DNA from: Affinundibacterium baiyunense
Lineage (GTDB): Bacteria; Pseudomonadota; Gammaproteobacteria; Burkholderiales; Burkholderiaceae_D
DNA: 64,000 bases
NCBI RefSeq assembly: GCF_018139645.1
Contig: NZ_JAGSPM010000001.1
Coordinates: forward strand, 558,001 to 622,000
Direction of reading: 5' to 3'
The position numbers and the translations under genes were made by a program. This document shows, piece after piece, positions 25,709-37,162 of this stretch. The notes below the pieces were generated by a model. The model had not been told where the DNA came from. It did no database searches and worked only from the letters and a program-made list of their open reading frames with translations. Numbering within the stretch: the stretch's first letter is position 1; each line of letters begins with the position of its first letter.

Positions 25709-26893
25709 ATGAATTTTTCTATGTTATTTATGCGCATCAGGCACATGTTCACGTCTATTGTTCCCGCTTCAATTCAAATTAATTTGATCGAGCGAATACG
25801 TGCAAGTGGTGGCGCTCTACTAGGAATATTAATAACCGGATTGATTAGCCATCAAACATTAGGAGGCGGCAGTGAGCTGCCTTTTTTGATTGCTCCGATG
25901 GGTGCGTCTGCGGTACTTCTTTTTGCACTTCCATCTAGCCCACTCGCTCAGCCTTGGTCTATTCTACTAGGTAACACCATTTCAGCCGCAGTCGGCGTTG
26001 GTTGCGCCAGTCTATTAGGAAATACTCCATTTGCGGCGGCCATCGCAGTTGCATTAGCGACGGCAGCGATGTTTGCGAGCAACAGTCTGCATCCTCCTGG
26101 TGGAGCCATCGCTTTATCAGCCGTCTTAGGCGGGCCTAGTATTCAAGCACAAGGTTTTCTTTACATCATTTCGCCTGTGGCTTTGAATTCGGTGGTGTTA
26201 CTCATCATGGCTTTAATTTTCAACAATCTAACAAAACATCGCTATCCTCATATTCATACCGAAGCGAAAAATCTTCACAAGACAAACGATCTAGCACCGG
26301 GTGAGCGCTTAGGATTTAAATCAGAAGACTTAGATTTCGCTATCAACCAATTTAATGAAGTGCTAGATATCAATCGCGATAATCTAGAAAAGTTATTTCG
26401 GCAGGCTGAAATGCACAGTTATCAACGTCGCTTTCAAGCTATCACCTGCGCTGACATTATGTCTCGCGACATCGTGAGAATCACGTATGAGACACCATTG
26501 GAAGAAGCATGGCAACTTTTACGCAAGCATAAAATTAAAGCCCTGCCGGTGGTCGATGATACCCAAAAGGTGATTGGGATTCTGACGCTGATCGATTTTA
26601 TGAAGCACGCAAATCTCGATGTGTATCAAGATTATGAAATCAAGCTAAGGCAATTAATTCAAAGCACAACAGAACTAAGGTCGGGTCGCCCACAAGTTGT
26701 TGGGCAGATTATGACTACTTCTGTATTAACTGCCGGTATCGGTACCCACATTGCGTTTTTGGTACCTATGCTGTCAGATGCTGGCATGCATCACATTCCA
26801 ATTATCGACGAACAAGCAAAACTAGTCGGCATCGTCACGCAATCTGACTTAATTGCCGGACTATTCCGAGAGCGCTTGAATGATGCTAGCTAA
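25709..26893 (+). CDS. HPP-family membrane protein with two CBS domains
   Basis: The protein of about 394 residues has an N-terminal HPP domain with four or so membrane segments (about 30-170). The family motif is SNSLHPPGGAIALSAVLGG, after LIAPMGASAVLLFALPSSPLAQPWS. A cytoplasmic linker and two CBS domains follow at about 245-395 (ADIMSRDIVRI, GILTLIDFM; GQIMTTSVLTA, GIVTQSDLIAGLF). CBS pairs sense adenosine nucleotides. HPP proteins are thought to be small-anion transporters (nitrite has been proposed in some), but the substrate here is unknown. An in-frame TTG upstream is rejected in favour of the ATG next to the MarR stop codon. Confidence 0.85.
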   Translation: MNFSMLFMRIRHMFTSIVPASIQINLIERIRASGGALLGILITGLISHQTLGGGSELPFLIAPMGASAVLLFALPSSPLAQPWSILLGNTISAAVGVGCASLLGNTPFAAAIAVALATAAMFASNSLHPPGGAIALSAVLGGPSIQAQGFLYIISPVALNSVVLLIMALIFNNLTKHRYPHIHTEAKNLHKTNDLAPGERLGFKSEDLDFAINQFNEVLDINRDNLEKLFRQAEMHSYQRRFQAITCADIMSRDIVRITYETPLEEAWQLLRKHKIKALPVVDDTQKVIGILTLIDFMKHANLDVYQDYEIKLRQLIQSTTELRSGRPQVVGQIMTTSVLTAGIGTHIAFLVPMLSDAGMHHIPIIDEQAKLVGIVTQSDLIAGLFRERLNDAS

Positions 26894-26950
26894 CTAAGCA
26901 AATACAGAATTAAATCAATTATGAAATATCAGCACTGCCGAGTGTGGGTG

Positions 26951-26980
26951 AATTTACAGGCATTGCACCTGTAAATTTTT
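26951..26980. terminator. Intrinsic terminator between HPP-CBS gene and dusA
   Basis: A 10-base stem AATTTACAGG / CCTGTAAATT with a 7-base loop is followed by T. It lies between convergent genes and may serve both. Confidence 0.8.
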
Positions 26981-27020
26981 CACCAATATTGGAAGTAGAA
27001 CGACCAAATTGCTAAGTAAA

Positions 27021-28040
27021 TTAGACCAACAAATCCGGATTAGCGTCCTTCACTTTAAGCAAAGCTTCCATCAACAATTGCGGATTTCCATCGGCAAGTT
27101 TTTTGGAATCGGACAAGGTTTGGCGAAACGCACGCGCACCGATCAAACCAAATGTCAGACCTAACATGTGTCGCGTAATACTATTTAACTTCAGACCTTT
27201 TCCGCCATCACCATGTTTGCTTAGCTGTTCAGAAATATAAGGTATCATGGCTAACACAACTTGTTCGCGTGAACGCGATGGAGCTTGATCGCCGTAGTAT
27301 CGTTGATCAAAGCTACTCATGACATAGGGGTTATGATAAGCCTCACGTCCCAACATCACGCCATCTACATGTAATAAGTGTGTATCAATCTCTTCTACCG
27401 TCTTAATACCGCCATTGATAATGATTTCAAGATTCGGAAAATCTTTTTTTAATTGATAAGCGTAGTCATATTTCAGTGGAGGCACTTCGCGATTTTCTTT
27501 TGGTGAGAGACCTTTAAGAATCGCGTTTCGTGCATGCACGATAAACGTTTTACAACCCGCATCGGCGACTTGCCCAACAAAATCACGAACAAAATCATAC
27601 GAGTCAACTTGATCGATGCCAATTCGGTGCTTCACGGTGACATCGATATCCACCACGTCACGCATCGCTTTGACACAATCAGCAACCAACTGCGGCTCGG
27701 CCATCAAACATGCGCCAAATGCGCCTTTTTGTACGCGCTCAGAAGGGCAGCCACAATTTAGATTAATTTCATCGTAACCCCACTCCTGTCCACGCCTCGC
27801 AGCACTTGCCAAATCCGCTGGTTCGCTACCACCTAACTGTAACGCGACAGGATGCTCTTCCTCGTTGAAATCTAAATGACGACCTAGATCACCATATAAA
27901 ATTGCACCAGTCGTTACCATCTCGGTATACAACCAAGTATGACGAGAAATATAGCGATGAAACAGACGGCAATGGCGATCAGACCAATCCATCATGGGGG
28001 CTACAGAGATACGACGAGAGGGAATAATGGGAGAATTCAC
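27021..28040 (-). CDS. dusA: tRNA-dihydrouridine synthase A
   Basis: DusA reduces U20/U20a in the tRNA D-loop using FMN and NADPH. The core shows SVAPMMDWSDRHCR at the start, INLNCGCPSERVQKGAFGACLM with the catalytic Cys, VKHRIGID, FIVHARNAILKGLSPKENR and a glycine-rich phosphate site (IIINGGI, GVMLGREAYHNP). The KLNSITRHMLGL motif near the end is DusA-like. There is no ATG at the proper place. GTG at 28040 gives MNSPIIPSRRISVAP; TTG at 28064 would add eight residues. Neither has a clear ribosome-binding site, so the start is uncertain. Confidence 0.93.
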   Translation of the reverse strand: MNSPIIPSRRISVAPMMDWSDRHCRLFHRYISRHTWLYTEMVTTGAILYGDLGRHLDFNEEEHPVALQLGGSEPADLASAARRGQEWGYDEINLNCGCPSERVQKGAFGACLMAEPQLVADCVKAMRDVVDIDVTVKHRIGIDQVDSYDFVRDFVGQVADAGCKTFIVHARNAILKGLSPKENREVPPLKYDYAYQLKKDFPNLEIIINGGIKTVEEIDTHLLHVDGVMLGREAYHNPYVMSSFDQRYYGDQAPSRSREQVVLAMIPYISEQLSKHGDGGKGLKLNSITRHMLGLTFGLIGARAFRQTLSDSKKLADGNPQLLMEALLKVKDANPDLLV

Positions 28041-28267
28041 AATGGCAAGGCAGCAGAAAATCAAACAAACGCTATTGTACCGCGGCTACCAACCGACTGC
28101 CTGGCTATCGGACAATCAACACACCAAAACATAGTAAGTTAATAATTGGATCTTACTACACAAAGCCTAATCATGCAGAGTCACGATCAGGCATCCATTT
28201 CTAATTTACTGTCGATACCGACATGTTCATTTTTTCAAAAAACTACAATGAAAAATCTTCCAGCAAG

Positions 28268-29014
28268 CTAATCGACTAATTGCGAAATCTCTTCCGCATC
28301 AATACGTTTTTCATTGAGCGATTTCTCACAAACAATTCCAGCAACTTGGATCGCAGCGCGTAGATTTTCGATTTGCTCTTGCTGTGAACACACATGCTCA
28401 GTCAGTTGGCGGAACGCCTTAGAAATTGGATCGTCACCATTCGCACTAAGGCCGTAGGCACTAAAGCTCAATGACGATTTCTCTGCATCTTTATCTTTGT
28501 TTGACTGAACAATGTGGGCAGGATTACCAACCGCAGTCGCGCCCGCAGGAACAGGCTTAATCACAACGGAGTTTGAGCCGATCTTGGCTCCCGCACCAAC
28601 CGTAAATCCGCCCAATACCTTAGCACCCGCACCTACAATCACGCCTTGTTCCAAGGTCGGATGACGTTTAGCGCCCTTGGTCAAAGAAGTACCACCAAGA
28701 GTCACTCCCTGATAAATCGTACAATCATCACCAATTACGGCAGTCTCACCGATCACTACACCAAAGCCATGGTCAATAAAGACGCGTTTTCCTATGGTTG
28801 CGCCTGGATGAATCTCGATGCCGGTAAAAATACGTGCTAAGTGGGCGATAAACCGCCCTAGCCATTTCATGCCATGCGTCCAACACCATTGTGCCCAACT
28901 ATGCATCACAATCGCCTGCAGGCCTGGATAACAAGTAATTACCTCCCAGGTATTACGAGCTGCAGGATCACGTTGAATAATGCTGGCGATATCTTCGCGT
29001 AGTTGCTTAAACAT
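28268..29014 (-). CDS. cysE: Serine O-acetyltransferase
   Basis: CysE acetylates serine to O-acetylserine, the first step of cysteine synthesis. The 248-residue protein has the helical N-terminal part and then left-handed beta-helix hexapeptide repeats at about 70-165 ([42 protein letters not shown]). The catalytic His/Asp are in the DHGFG region. The C-terminal 60 residues ([10 protein letters not shown] ...) are longer than in E. coli and not the usual cysteine-synthase-binding tail. It stands alone between dusA and rlmB on the minus strand. Confidence 0.92.
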   Translation of the reverse strand: MFKQLREDIASIIQRDPAARNTWEVITCYPGLQAIVMHSWAQWCWTHGMKWLGRFIAHLARIFTGIEIHPGATIGKRVFIDHGFGVVIGETAVIGDDCTIYQGVTLGGTSLTKGAKRHPTLEQGVIVGAGAKVLGGFTVGAGAKIGSNSVVIKPVPAGATAVGNPAHIVQSNKDKDAEKSSLSFSAYGLSANGDDPISKAFRQLTEHVCSQQEQIENLRAAIQVAGIVCEKSLNEKRIDAEEISQLVD

Positions 29015-29176
29015 GGTACTAAATCAAATGAGGTGAGTCTGTGCAGAAGCGCACATGCGGAAAAACAAACAGCAGTGTAATGTTTTTTTAAAAATGACGC
29101 TGGACATCACATATTTCTTGATATTAGGCACAACAAAACATGTGATGCAGAGGGAAAATGCTACTTATTTTGCTGC

Positions 29177-29926
29177 TTATTTTGCTGCTTGTACTGCTAT
29201 ACGTTGACGTCGTGCCTCGTATAAACAAACGCCTGACGCCACTGACACATTTAAACTTTCTACTGAACCCAACATAGGAATTTGTACCAGCATATCGCAG
29301 TTTTCTCTGGTTAAACGACGCATACCCTCGCCTTCATTGCCCATCACAATTGCGATACCACCTTTAAAATCGACGTCGTAAATCGTTTTTTCAACATCAT
29401 CTGAGGTTCCAATAATCCAAATATCGCGCTCTTTCAAATCACGAATGGTTCGCGCTAAATTGGTCACAGTAATGTATGGCACCGTTTCCGCTGCGCCACT
29501 TGCCACTTTTTCTGCGGTGGCATTTAAACCGACAGCACGATCTTTTGGCGCAATCACTGCATGCGCACCAACACCATCAGCAACACGCAAGCATGCACCC
29601 AAATTATGCGGATCAGTAATACCATCTAAAATCAACAACAAAGGTGGACCTTCAATCGCATCCAATAATTCATCCAAATTACGGGCAAGCGATAATTCAC
29701 CTGCTTTTGCAACAACACCTTGATGCCGACGAGTACCAACGATATTTGATAAGCGTTGATCATCTGCTTGAATAATTCGAATTCCTGCAGATCTGGCAGC
29801 ATGAATCAATTCTTGCATACGGCGATCTGAACGATCGCTATCAACATAAATTTCTTCAACTGAAGACGCTTCATGACGAATACGGGAAGTCACGGCATGG
29901 AAGCCAAAAATCATTTTACTTTTCAT
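29177..29926 (-). CDS. rlmB: 23S rRNA (guanosine-2'-O)-methyltransferase RlmB
   Basis: RlmB methylates G2251 of 23S rRNA. The 249-residue SpoU/TrmH enzyme has an N-terminal substrate-binding domain (about 1-80) and a trefoil-knot SAM domain. Motif 1 is [22 protein letters not shown], motif 2 is [19 protein letters not shown] and motif 3 is [23 protein letters not shown]. It follows rnr by 170 bases on the same strand, the usual rnr-rlmB pairing. Confidence 0.95.
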   Translation of the reverse strand: MKSKMIFGFHAVTSRIRHEASSVEEIYVDSDRSDRRMQELIHAARSAGIRIIQADDQRLSNIVGTRRHQGVVAKAGELSLARNLDELLDAIEGPPLLLILDGITDPHNLGACLRVADGVGAHAVIAPKDRAVGLNATAEKVASGAAETVPYITVTNLARTIRDLKERDIWIIGTSDDVEKTIYDVDFKGGIAIVMGNEGEGMRRLTRENCDMLVQIPMLGSVESLNVSVASGVCLYEARRQRIAVQAAK

Positions 29927-30096
29927 TATTTCATTCTCTTACTGGTTTAATTCTCAATCACACTAAAAATCACATTTGAAATACTTCACCACTTGCACCG
30001 ATGTATTCTTCGCTACACAAGTTTGTGGAATTAAAATACCAATGTGCTTTCATTCAATATGCGTGCACTACTACATGTCAGTTGTAACAGACAGCA

Positions 30097-32556
30097 TCAG
30101 CGCTTTTTACGCGTGCTTTGCACCGATTTGGATTTACGCTCGTTACGTACCGCTGCTGCGCTCGCTTTTTTACGTTTTGTTTTATTCGACGATACATCTA
30201 CATACGTAGCAAGCTCTTTTTGCGTTTTAGCTGTTGCCGTACTGGCGGTTCTACTAGTCGCAGCACGCTTTGTTTGGCGTGTCGTAGCAACTTCTTCTAA
30301 TTCACGTGTTTTTGGATATCGATTCGGTATCGCACTTGTCGCCAAAGACAAATCAATTTTTCTTGCATCAATATCTACGCGGCTAACGACTACTTTTATT
30401 TTATCGGTTAATTGATAACGTTTTCCACTACGTTCACCACGCAATTCATGTCGTGCTTCGTCAAACTGGAAATAGTCCGCGCCAAGTTCGGTAATGTGAA
30501 TTAAACCTTCAACGAACATTTCATCAAGCTGCACAAACAATCCAAATTGAGTCACACCAGAAATCGTGCCAGTAAATTCTTCACCCAATTTACTCTTCAT
30601 GTAATAGCACTTGAGCCAGGCTTCCACATCGCGCGAAGCTTCATCGGCGCGCCGCTCATTCGCAGAGCAATGAGTTCCCAACATATCCCAAATCGTTTGT
30701 TCTTTTTGCTGACGTTCTTTTCCTGCCGCACGATCCGCGGCCATTTGCTTGCGGGCTGCATTTGAAATTGTGGTGTTTAAAATACTCGTATCGATACCTT
30801 TAGGCTCGTATTTTTTGCCTTGCAAAATCGCCTTAATCGCTCGATGAGTCAGCAAATCGGGATACCGGCGAATTGGGCTAGTAAAGTGCGCATACGCGTC
30901 ATACGACAATCCAAAGTGACCAATATTATCTGGGCTATATACAGCTTGCTGCATAGAACGCAGCAACATCGTCTGCAATAACTGCGAGTCTGGTCGACTC
31001 TTAATTTTTTCCATCAATTGCGCATAGTCCGATGCGGAAGGCGAATCGCCGCCAGTCAAATTCAAGCCAACTTGACGCAAGAAATTGCGCACCTGTGTCA
31101 ATTTTTCTTTTGTAGGACCCGCATGAATACGATACACACCAAAATGATCATATTCTTGTAACAAGCTCGCGGCACAAACATTGGCAGCCAACATACACTC
31201 TTCGATCAAGCGATGCGCATCATTGCGTGTGCGTGGCAAAATTTTCTCAATCTTGCCAGCCGCATTGGCGACGATATAAGTTTCGGTAGTTTCAAAATCA
31301 ATTGCGCCACGACGATGACGTGCTTTCAATAAAACTTGAAACACTTCATAAAGATGCAGTAAATGTGGCACTAAAGTGAGTCGCTTGTTGGCCTCAGGTC
31401 CTTTGGTGTTTCCTAAAATTGCGGCGACTTCTGTATAAGTAAAACGCGCAGCGGAGTGAATGACCGCTGGATAAAATTGATACGCCGTAACCTCACCATC
31501 AAGTGAAACCACCATATCGCAAACCAAGGTCAATCGATCGACATTGGGATTTAAAGAACACAGGCCGTTTGATAATTTTTCCGGCAACATGGGAATCACG
31601 CGACGCGGAAAATACACAGAAGTACTACGCGATAACGCATCCTGATCAATTGCGTCATTCGGCTTGACGTAATGACTGACATCGGCAATTGCCACCAACA
31701 AACGATATCCTTTTTCTCGGCCAATTTTGCAAGGTTCACAATACACCGCATCATCAAAGTCGCGGGCATCTTCGCCATCAATCGTCACCAATGCGATATC
31801 ACGCAGATCAACTCGCTCTTCAAGATCTTTGGCACCAACATCAAACGGCAATTTACTTGCTGCTTTTTGTGCAGCATCAGAAAATTCGTGTGGCACACCA
31901 AATTTTCGCACCGCGATTTCGATCTCAATTCCAGGATCATCAATCTCACCAAGAATCTCAACGATTTTTCCAAGTGCCTGAGAGTATTTAGTTGGCTGCT
32001 CAACCAATTCGACACTAACTACTTGTCCTGCCTTAGCTTTACCGGGCGCACCAGCTAACAAAATATCTTGATTGATGCGATTGTCTTCTGGCGCAATTAA
32101 CCAAACACCGTTTTCCTGAATCAAGCGACCAATAATATGGGTATTAGCACGCTCAAGAATTTCCGAAACACTTCCCTCTAAACGACCCTTGCGATCGGTG
32201 CCGACAACCCGTGCGCTAACACGGTCACCGTTTAAAATACGCGCCATCTCACGTTCGGGCAAAAATAGATCTGGACTTCCATCATCCGGCGTCAAGAAAC
32301 CATACCCATCACGATGACTACTTACCCTTCCGACGATCAGATTTTCTTGTGACAACGCAGTGAAATTACCAGCCTTATCTTGAGCAATTTGTCCCTCACG
32401 CTCCATTGCTTTGAGCCTTTTCGCCATGCCTTCGATCTCCTCAGGTTTTACGCCTAATTTTTTTGCAATCGATGTTATCTTCAAACTTGTTTTTGAAGCG
32501 CGCAAGATGCCAAGAATATCTTCTCGACTTGGGATGGAATAAAGATGTTTATTCAA
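30097..32556 (-). CDS. rnr: Ribonuclease R
   Basis: RNase R is a 3'-5' exoribonuclease that degrades structured RNA. The 819-residue protein has an N-terminal winged helix (PSREDILGILR), cold-shock domains, the RNB catalytic domain (DIALVTIDGEDARDFDDAVYCE with the metal-binding Asp residues) and an S1 domain (EFTGTISGVTQFGLFVQLDE). A Lys/Arg/Ala/Thr-rich basic tail of about 65 residues closes it. The start is TTG at 32556; the sequence after it matches family N-termini (YSIPSREDI) and there is no ATG for some 40 codons. AGAGAT lies upstream. Confidence 0.95.
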   Translation of the reverse strand: MNKHLYSIPSREDILGILRASKTSLKITSIAKKLGVKPEEIEGMAKRLKAMEREGQIAQDKAGNFTALSQENLIVGRVSSHRDGYGFLTPDDGSPDLFLPEREMARILNGDRVSARVVGTDRKGRLEGSVSEILERANTHIIGRLIQENGVWLIAPEDNRINQDILLAGAPGKAKAGQVVSVELVEQPTKYSQALGKIVEILGEIDDPGIEIEIAVRKFGVPHEFSDAAQKAASKLPFDVGAKDLEERVDLRDIALVTIDGEDARDFDDAVYCEPCKIGREKGYRLLVAIADVSHYVKPNDAIDQDALSRSTSVYFPRRVIPMLPEKLSNGLCSLNPNVDRLTLVCDMVVSLDGEVTAYQFYPAVIHSAARFTYTEVAAILGNTKGPEANKRLTLVPHLLHLYEVFQVLLKARHRRGAIDFETTETYIVANAAGKIEKILPRTRNDAHRLIEECMLAANVCAASLLQEYDHFGVYRIHAGPTKEKLTQVRNFLRQVGLNLTGGDSPSASDYAQLMEKIKSRPDSQLLQTMLLRSMQQAVYSPDNIGHFGLSYDAYAHFTSPIRRYPDLLTHRAIKAILQGKKYEPKGIDTSILNTTISNAARKQMAADRAAGKERQQKEQTIWDMLGTHCSANERRADEASRDVEAWLKCYYMKSKLGEEFTGTISGVTQFGLFVQLDEMFVEGLIHITELGADYFQFDEARHELRGERSGKRYQLTDKIKVVVSRVDIDARKIDLSLATSAIPNRYPKTRELEEVATTRQTKRAATSRTASTATAKTQKELATYVDVSSNKTKRKKASAAAVRNERKSKSVQSTRKKR

Positions 32557-32775
32557 AACGTTGAGATCTCTTTGTAATTGATTAAGGCTACAACACTATA
32601 CAACCGTCAGTAGATAAACATAGTTTATCGGGTAAATTTAAAAATACCTAGCCTTTGCAAAAAGCTCGCTACAGATCTACTGCTTATCTGCAATTGATAC
32701 GCAGATTATCTTTGCTATCGATAAAAAAGCGGGCGGATAACATGCTTTCTGTTAGCGGGCACTACTTTTAATACA

Positions 32776-32803
32776 TTGACTTTGTGAGGCATTACTTTAT
32801 AAT
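32776..32803 (+). promoter_or_regulatory. Sigma70-type promoter for tRNA-Leu
   Basis: TTGACT (32776-32781) and a perfect TATAAT (32798-32803) are spaced by 16 bases, ending 13 bases before the tRNA. Confidence 0.8.
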
Positions 32804-32816
32804 CTTGGTCTCCGTT

Positions 32817-32901
32817 GCCCACGTGGCGGAATTGGTAGACGCGCATGGTTCAGGTCCATGTGCCTTCGGGTGTGGGGGTTCGAGTCCCTCCGTGGGCACC
32901 A
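32817..32901 (+). tRNA. tRNA-Leu (anticodon CAG)
   Basis: This 85-base class II tRNA pairs GCCCACG with CGTGGGC in the acceptor. The anticodon arm is CATGG-TTCAGGT-CCATG, giving CAG. A long variable arm (TGCCTTCGGGTG region) and encoded CCA are present. Confidence 0.95.
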
Positions 32902-32923
32902 GCATTATTTGCTCGATTACTTT

Positions 32924-32956
32924 AAAAAAGCCGTTGATTCTTCAACGGCTTTTTTA
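32924..32956 (+). terminator. Intrinsic terminator of tRNA-Leu
   Basis: A perfect 14-base stem (AAAAAAGCCGTTGA / TCAACGGCTTTTTT) with a 4-base loop follows the tRNA by 22 bases. Confidence 0.92.
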
Positions 32957-33061
32957 TTTCTAATCGAAGAAAATACAATCGCTGAAAACTATCACGAAAA
33001 CACCGCACTAAACATCAATCCATCAAAAATCGCACTAGCAACAGGGGTACGTTCGATGAAC

Positions 33062-33096
33062 AAAAAAGACGGATTTAATAATTAAAATCCGTCTTT
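33062..33096 (-). terminator. Intrinsic terminator of the purA operon
   Basis: A 12-base stem AAAGACGGATTT / AAATCCGTCTTT (33065-33096) is followed on the minus strand by T. It closes the long leftward gene block. Confidence 0.85.
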
Positions 33097-33136
33097 GTTC
33101 TACGATCAAACTCGCTCAGACTACATACCCAAATGT

Positions 33137-33664
33137 TTATTCTTGTGCAGCAAGTTCCTGAATTGACAAGGTATCGTAGATCTCAAATGGCTGATGTATC
33201 CACGGTGAACCTTCTAAGTACTGCAGGTAAAAATCAGGAACCACGACAGAAACTGACTTCACCCAGATCACCGCACTTTTCATCTCAGTGATCTCTGGGT
33301 GATGACGTCTCAGCCATGGCTGCACTTCGCGAAATGTAACGCCCGAATCCACCAAATCATCTACCAGCAAGACACGACCGGAAAGGCTTTTCTCGACACT
33401 CGCAATACTACCGCCAATCTGAATTTGCCCCTGTTCTTGTCCAGCGCTACCGCGATAAGAACTGACTGAAAGTACACTCAATGGCAGTTTAAATAGACGA
33501 GAAAATACATCGCCTATTCTGAGACCGCCACGCGCCAAGCACAAGATATGATCAAATTGCAGACCAGATTCGTGAACCTTCAATGCCAAAAGTTCAATTG
33601 CGCGATGGTATTCATCCCACGAGACCCACAAATCATTTTGTTCTGGATTCTTCAAATTCGACAT
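33137..33664 (-). CDS. Purine-type phosphoribosyltransferase downstream of purA
   Basis: This 175-residue type I phosphoribosyltransferase has the PRPP loop RVLLVDDLVDSGVTF at about 98-112 and the early CLARGGLRIGDVFS segment. It would join a free purine base to PRPP to make a nucleotide in the cytoplasm. The C-terminal WIHQPFEIYDTL resembles hypoxanthine/xanthine-guanine enzymes. It is 11 bases downstream of purA in the same operon, which fits purine salvage next to AMP synthesis. The exact base is not visible. Confidence 0.85.
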   Translation of the reverse strand: MSNLKNPEQNDLWVSWDEYHRAIELLALKVHESGLQFDHILCLARGGLRIGDVFSRLFKLPLSVLSVSSYRGSAGQEQGQIQIGGSIASVEKSLSGRVLLVDDLVDSGVTFREVQPWLRRHHPEITEMKSAVIWVKSVSVVVPDFYLQYLEGSPWIHQPFEIYDTLSIQELAAQE

Positions 33665-33675
33665 CGGCTCTATCT

Positions 33676-34992
<1,317 letters not shown>

Positions 34993-34995
34993 TCA

Positions 34996-36147
34996 TCAAC
35001 CTACAGTTTTTAAAATCCATTGACTACCATCGAATTCGACCATGCGTGTGCATTCAAATTCGTCCTGTTCATTCTCGTGGCCGGGGAGATTTTGAATCAC
35101 CACCTCACCCGCTTGACGTAATTCATTGATCTTCATCCGCAACGCGGGATCTTGATTCCATGGCGCCAAAATTGCGTTCTTACGCTCTGCCGATGGCATC
35201 AAACGCGCCAACTCGCGTAAATCTAAAGAAAATCCTGTTGCTGGACGCGCACGACCAAATGCCTCGCCCACATGATCATACCGACCACCACGCGCCACAG
35301 CATTTGGCAAGCCTGGTACAAAAGCATTAAACATCACACCACTATGGTAGTGATACCCGCGCAAATCAGCCAAATCAACCGTCACTTTTGCATTGCCAGC
35401 CAATTCAACCAAATAGGCCAACTCGTTCAATGCTATCGCAATCCCATCCAGTTTGGGCAAAATTTCACGCGCTTTTTGAATAATCGATTTGTCACCATAT
35501 AAATTTGGCAAATCCAACAAAGCTTGACGAACGACTGGTTGGAAGTCTTTTGTCAACTCTTTCAAAGCAGGCAAATCTTTCGCCTCTAGCAAGGCGAACA
35601 ATTGCGATTCATGTCGCTTCGCCGCTTCGTCGCTATTCAGTAATGCTCGCAAAACACCCACATGACATAAATCTAAACGCACTTCGGAAATATTCGCTAG
35701 CGCCAAAGATGCCAACATCAATTCTTGAATTTCAGCATCTGCTTCTAAACCAGCGTGACCATAGATTTCACCGCCAATTTGCAGTGGCTCACGCGTCGCA
35801 TGCAATCCCGATGGTCGCGTATGTAACACACTACCGGCATAACACAGACGCGTTACCGATTTGCGATTTAATAGATGCGCATCAATACGCGCTACCTGGG
35901 TCGTCATATCAGCGCGTACCCCCATGGTACGACCAGATATTTGATCAACCAACTTAAAGGTACGCAAATCCATATCTTGACCAGCACCTGTCAATAAAGA
36001 CTCGATGTATTCAAGCATAGGAGGCATGACTAATTCATAGCCATAGCAACGGAAATTATCTAATAAAACACGACGCAATTCTTCGATCTTGCGTGCTTCG
36101 GAAGGCAATACGTCGGCTATATTTTCAGGGAGTAGCCAATTTGGCAT
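34996..36147 (-). CDS. hisZ: ATP phosphoribosyltransferase regulatory subunit HisZ
   Basis: HisZ is a catalytically dead relative of histidyl-tRNA synthetase that forms a complex with short-form HisG in histidine synthesis. The protein of about 383 residues opens [25 protein letters not shown] and has the class II-like [16 protein letters not shown] and [27 protein letters not shown]. It lacks the anticodon-binding domain of true HisRS. The true hisS is also in this window (43326-44687). An in-frame TTG at 36156 is passed over for the ATG at 36147. It precedes purA closely. Confidence 0.94.
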   Translation of the reverse strand: MPNWLLPENIADVLPSEARKIEELRRVLLDNFRCYGYELVMPPMLEYIESLLTGAGQDMDLRTFKLVDQISGRTMGVRADMTTQVARIDAHLLNRKSVTRLCYAGSVLHTRPSGLHATREPLQIGGEIYGHAGLEADAEIQELMLASLALANISEVRLDLCHVGVLRALLNSDEAAKRHESQLFALLEAKDLPALKELTKDFQPVVRQALLDLPNLYGDKSIIQKAREILPKLDGIAIALNELAYLVELAGNAKVTVDLADLRGYHYHSGVMFNAFVPGLPNAVARGGRYDHVGEAFGRARPATGFSLDLRELARLMPSAERKNAILAPWNQDPALRMKINELRQAGEVVIQNLPGHENEQDEFECTRMVEFDGSQWILKTVG

Positions 36148-36265
36148 AAGGAACAATCTTCAGTAATGACAATACTGCAAACATTAATAGATCGGGCAAA
36201 AACTAGAAAGACTGCAATTCAAAATGAAATGCAGTCTATCTAACGACACCCACTTTTAGGCTAAA

Positions 36266-37162
36266 TTATTTTTTAGGCGCGGCTCCAGCACTGCCAGCAC
36301 CAGGCGCTTTGAAATACTTAAAGAATTCAGAGTTTTGATCAACAACCATCATGTCACTCTTACTCTTGAAGCTAGCGCGATAGGCTTCCAAACTACGATA
36401 AAACTTATAAAACTCTGCATTCTGACTGAAAGCCTGCGAGTAAATTTTTGCAGCTTCTGCATCGCCAGCACCACTAATCGTCTGCGCTTCTTTGTATGCT
36501 TCAGCCAAAATCACAATCCGTTGACGATCTGCATCAGCACGAATCTTTTCAGAATCAGCAAAACCTGTAGAACGCAATTCATTTGCTACGCGGCTACGTT
36601 CTGCCTTCATACGTTCATACACAGAATTATTGATTTGCTCAACATAGTCAACACGTTGCAGACGTACATCAACAATCTCAACACCAATTTGCTTCGCTTC
36701 GTCGGTTACTTTTTTACGAATAGCTTGCATGACTTTGTCGCGCTCACCAGAAATTACATCGCGCACAGAGCGCTTGGTGATTTCTTCATTTAAAGCAGCT
36801 TTAACGATTTGCGACAAACGATCGCGGGCACGCCCTTCTTCACCACCAAAACTAACGAAGTACAATTTTGGCTCAGTGATATGCCACTTCACATAGGTAT
36901 CGACCAAAATGTTTTTCTTTTCAGCAGTAATAAAGCGATCTGCTTCTGGTGATTCGATCGTCAAAATACGCTTATCCAAAAACATCACATTTTGAAACGG
37001 AGGCGGCAATTTAAAATGCAAACCAGGTTCACTAATCACGGCCTTCACTTCACCAAGTGCAAAGACAATCGCGTGTGACCTTTGGTCAACCACAAAAATG
37101 GTCGAATAAAACACCACGCCTGCAATGGCGAGAGCGATTAAAGATGAAATAAACTTATTCAT
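36266..37162 (-). CDS. hflC: HflC, subunit of the FtsH-regulating HflKC complex
   Basis: HflC and HflK form a large cage on the periplasmic side of the inner membrane around the FtsH protease. The 298-residue protein has an N-terminal membrane anchor (SLIALAIAGVVFYSTIFVV), the SPFH/band 7 domain (QRSHAIVFALGEVKAVISEPGLHFKLPPPF) and a long helix (YVEQINNSVYERMKAERSRVANELRSTG). Its ATG overlaps the hflK stop by one base (TAATG), which implies coupling for equal synthesis. Confidence 0.95.
   Translation of the reverse strand: MNKFISSLIALAIAGVVFYSTIFVVDQRSHAIVFALGEVKAVISEPGLHFKLPPPFQNVMFLDKRILTIESPEADRFITAEKKNILVDTYVKWHITEPKLYFVSFGGEEGRARDRLSQIVKAALNEEITKRSVRDVISGERDKVMQAIRKKVTDEAKQIGVEIVDVRLQRVDYVEQINNSVYERMKAERSRVANELRSTGFADSEKIRADADRQRIVILAEAYKEAQTISGAGDAEAAKIYSQAFSQNAEFYKFYRSLEAYRASFKSKSDMMVVDQNSEFFKYFKAPGAGSAGAAPKK

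Noticed and set aside
34996-36147. A second histidyl-tRNA synthetase
   Set aside because: It lacks the anticodon-binding domain and full catalytic motifs, and its start matches HisZ; the true hisS is at 43326-44687.
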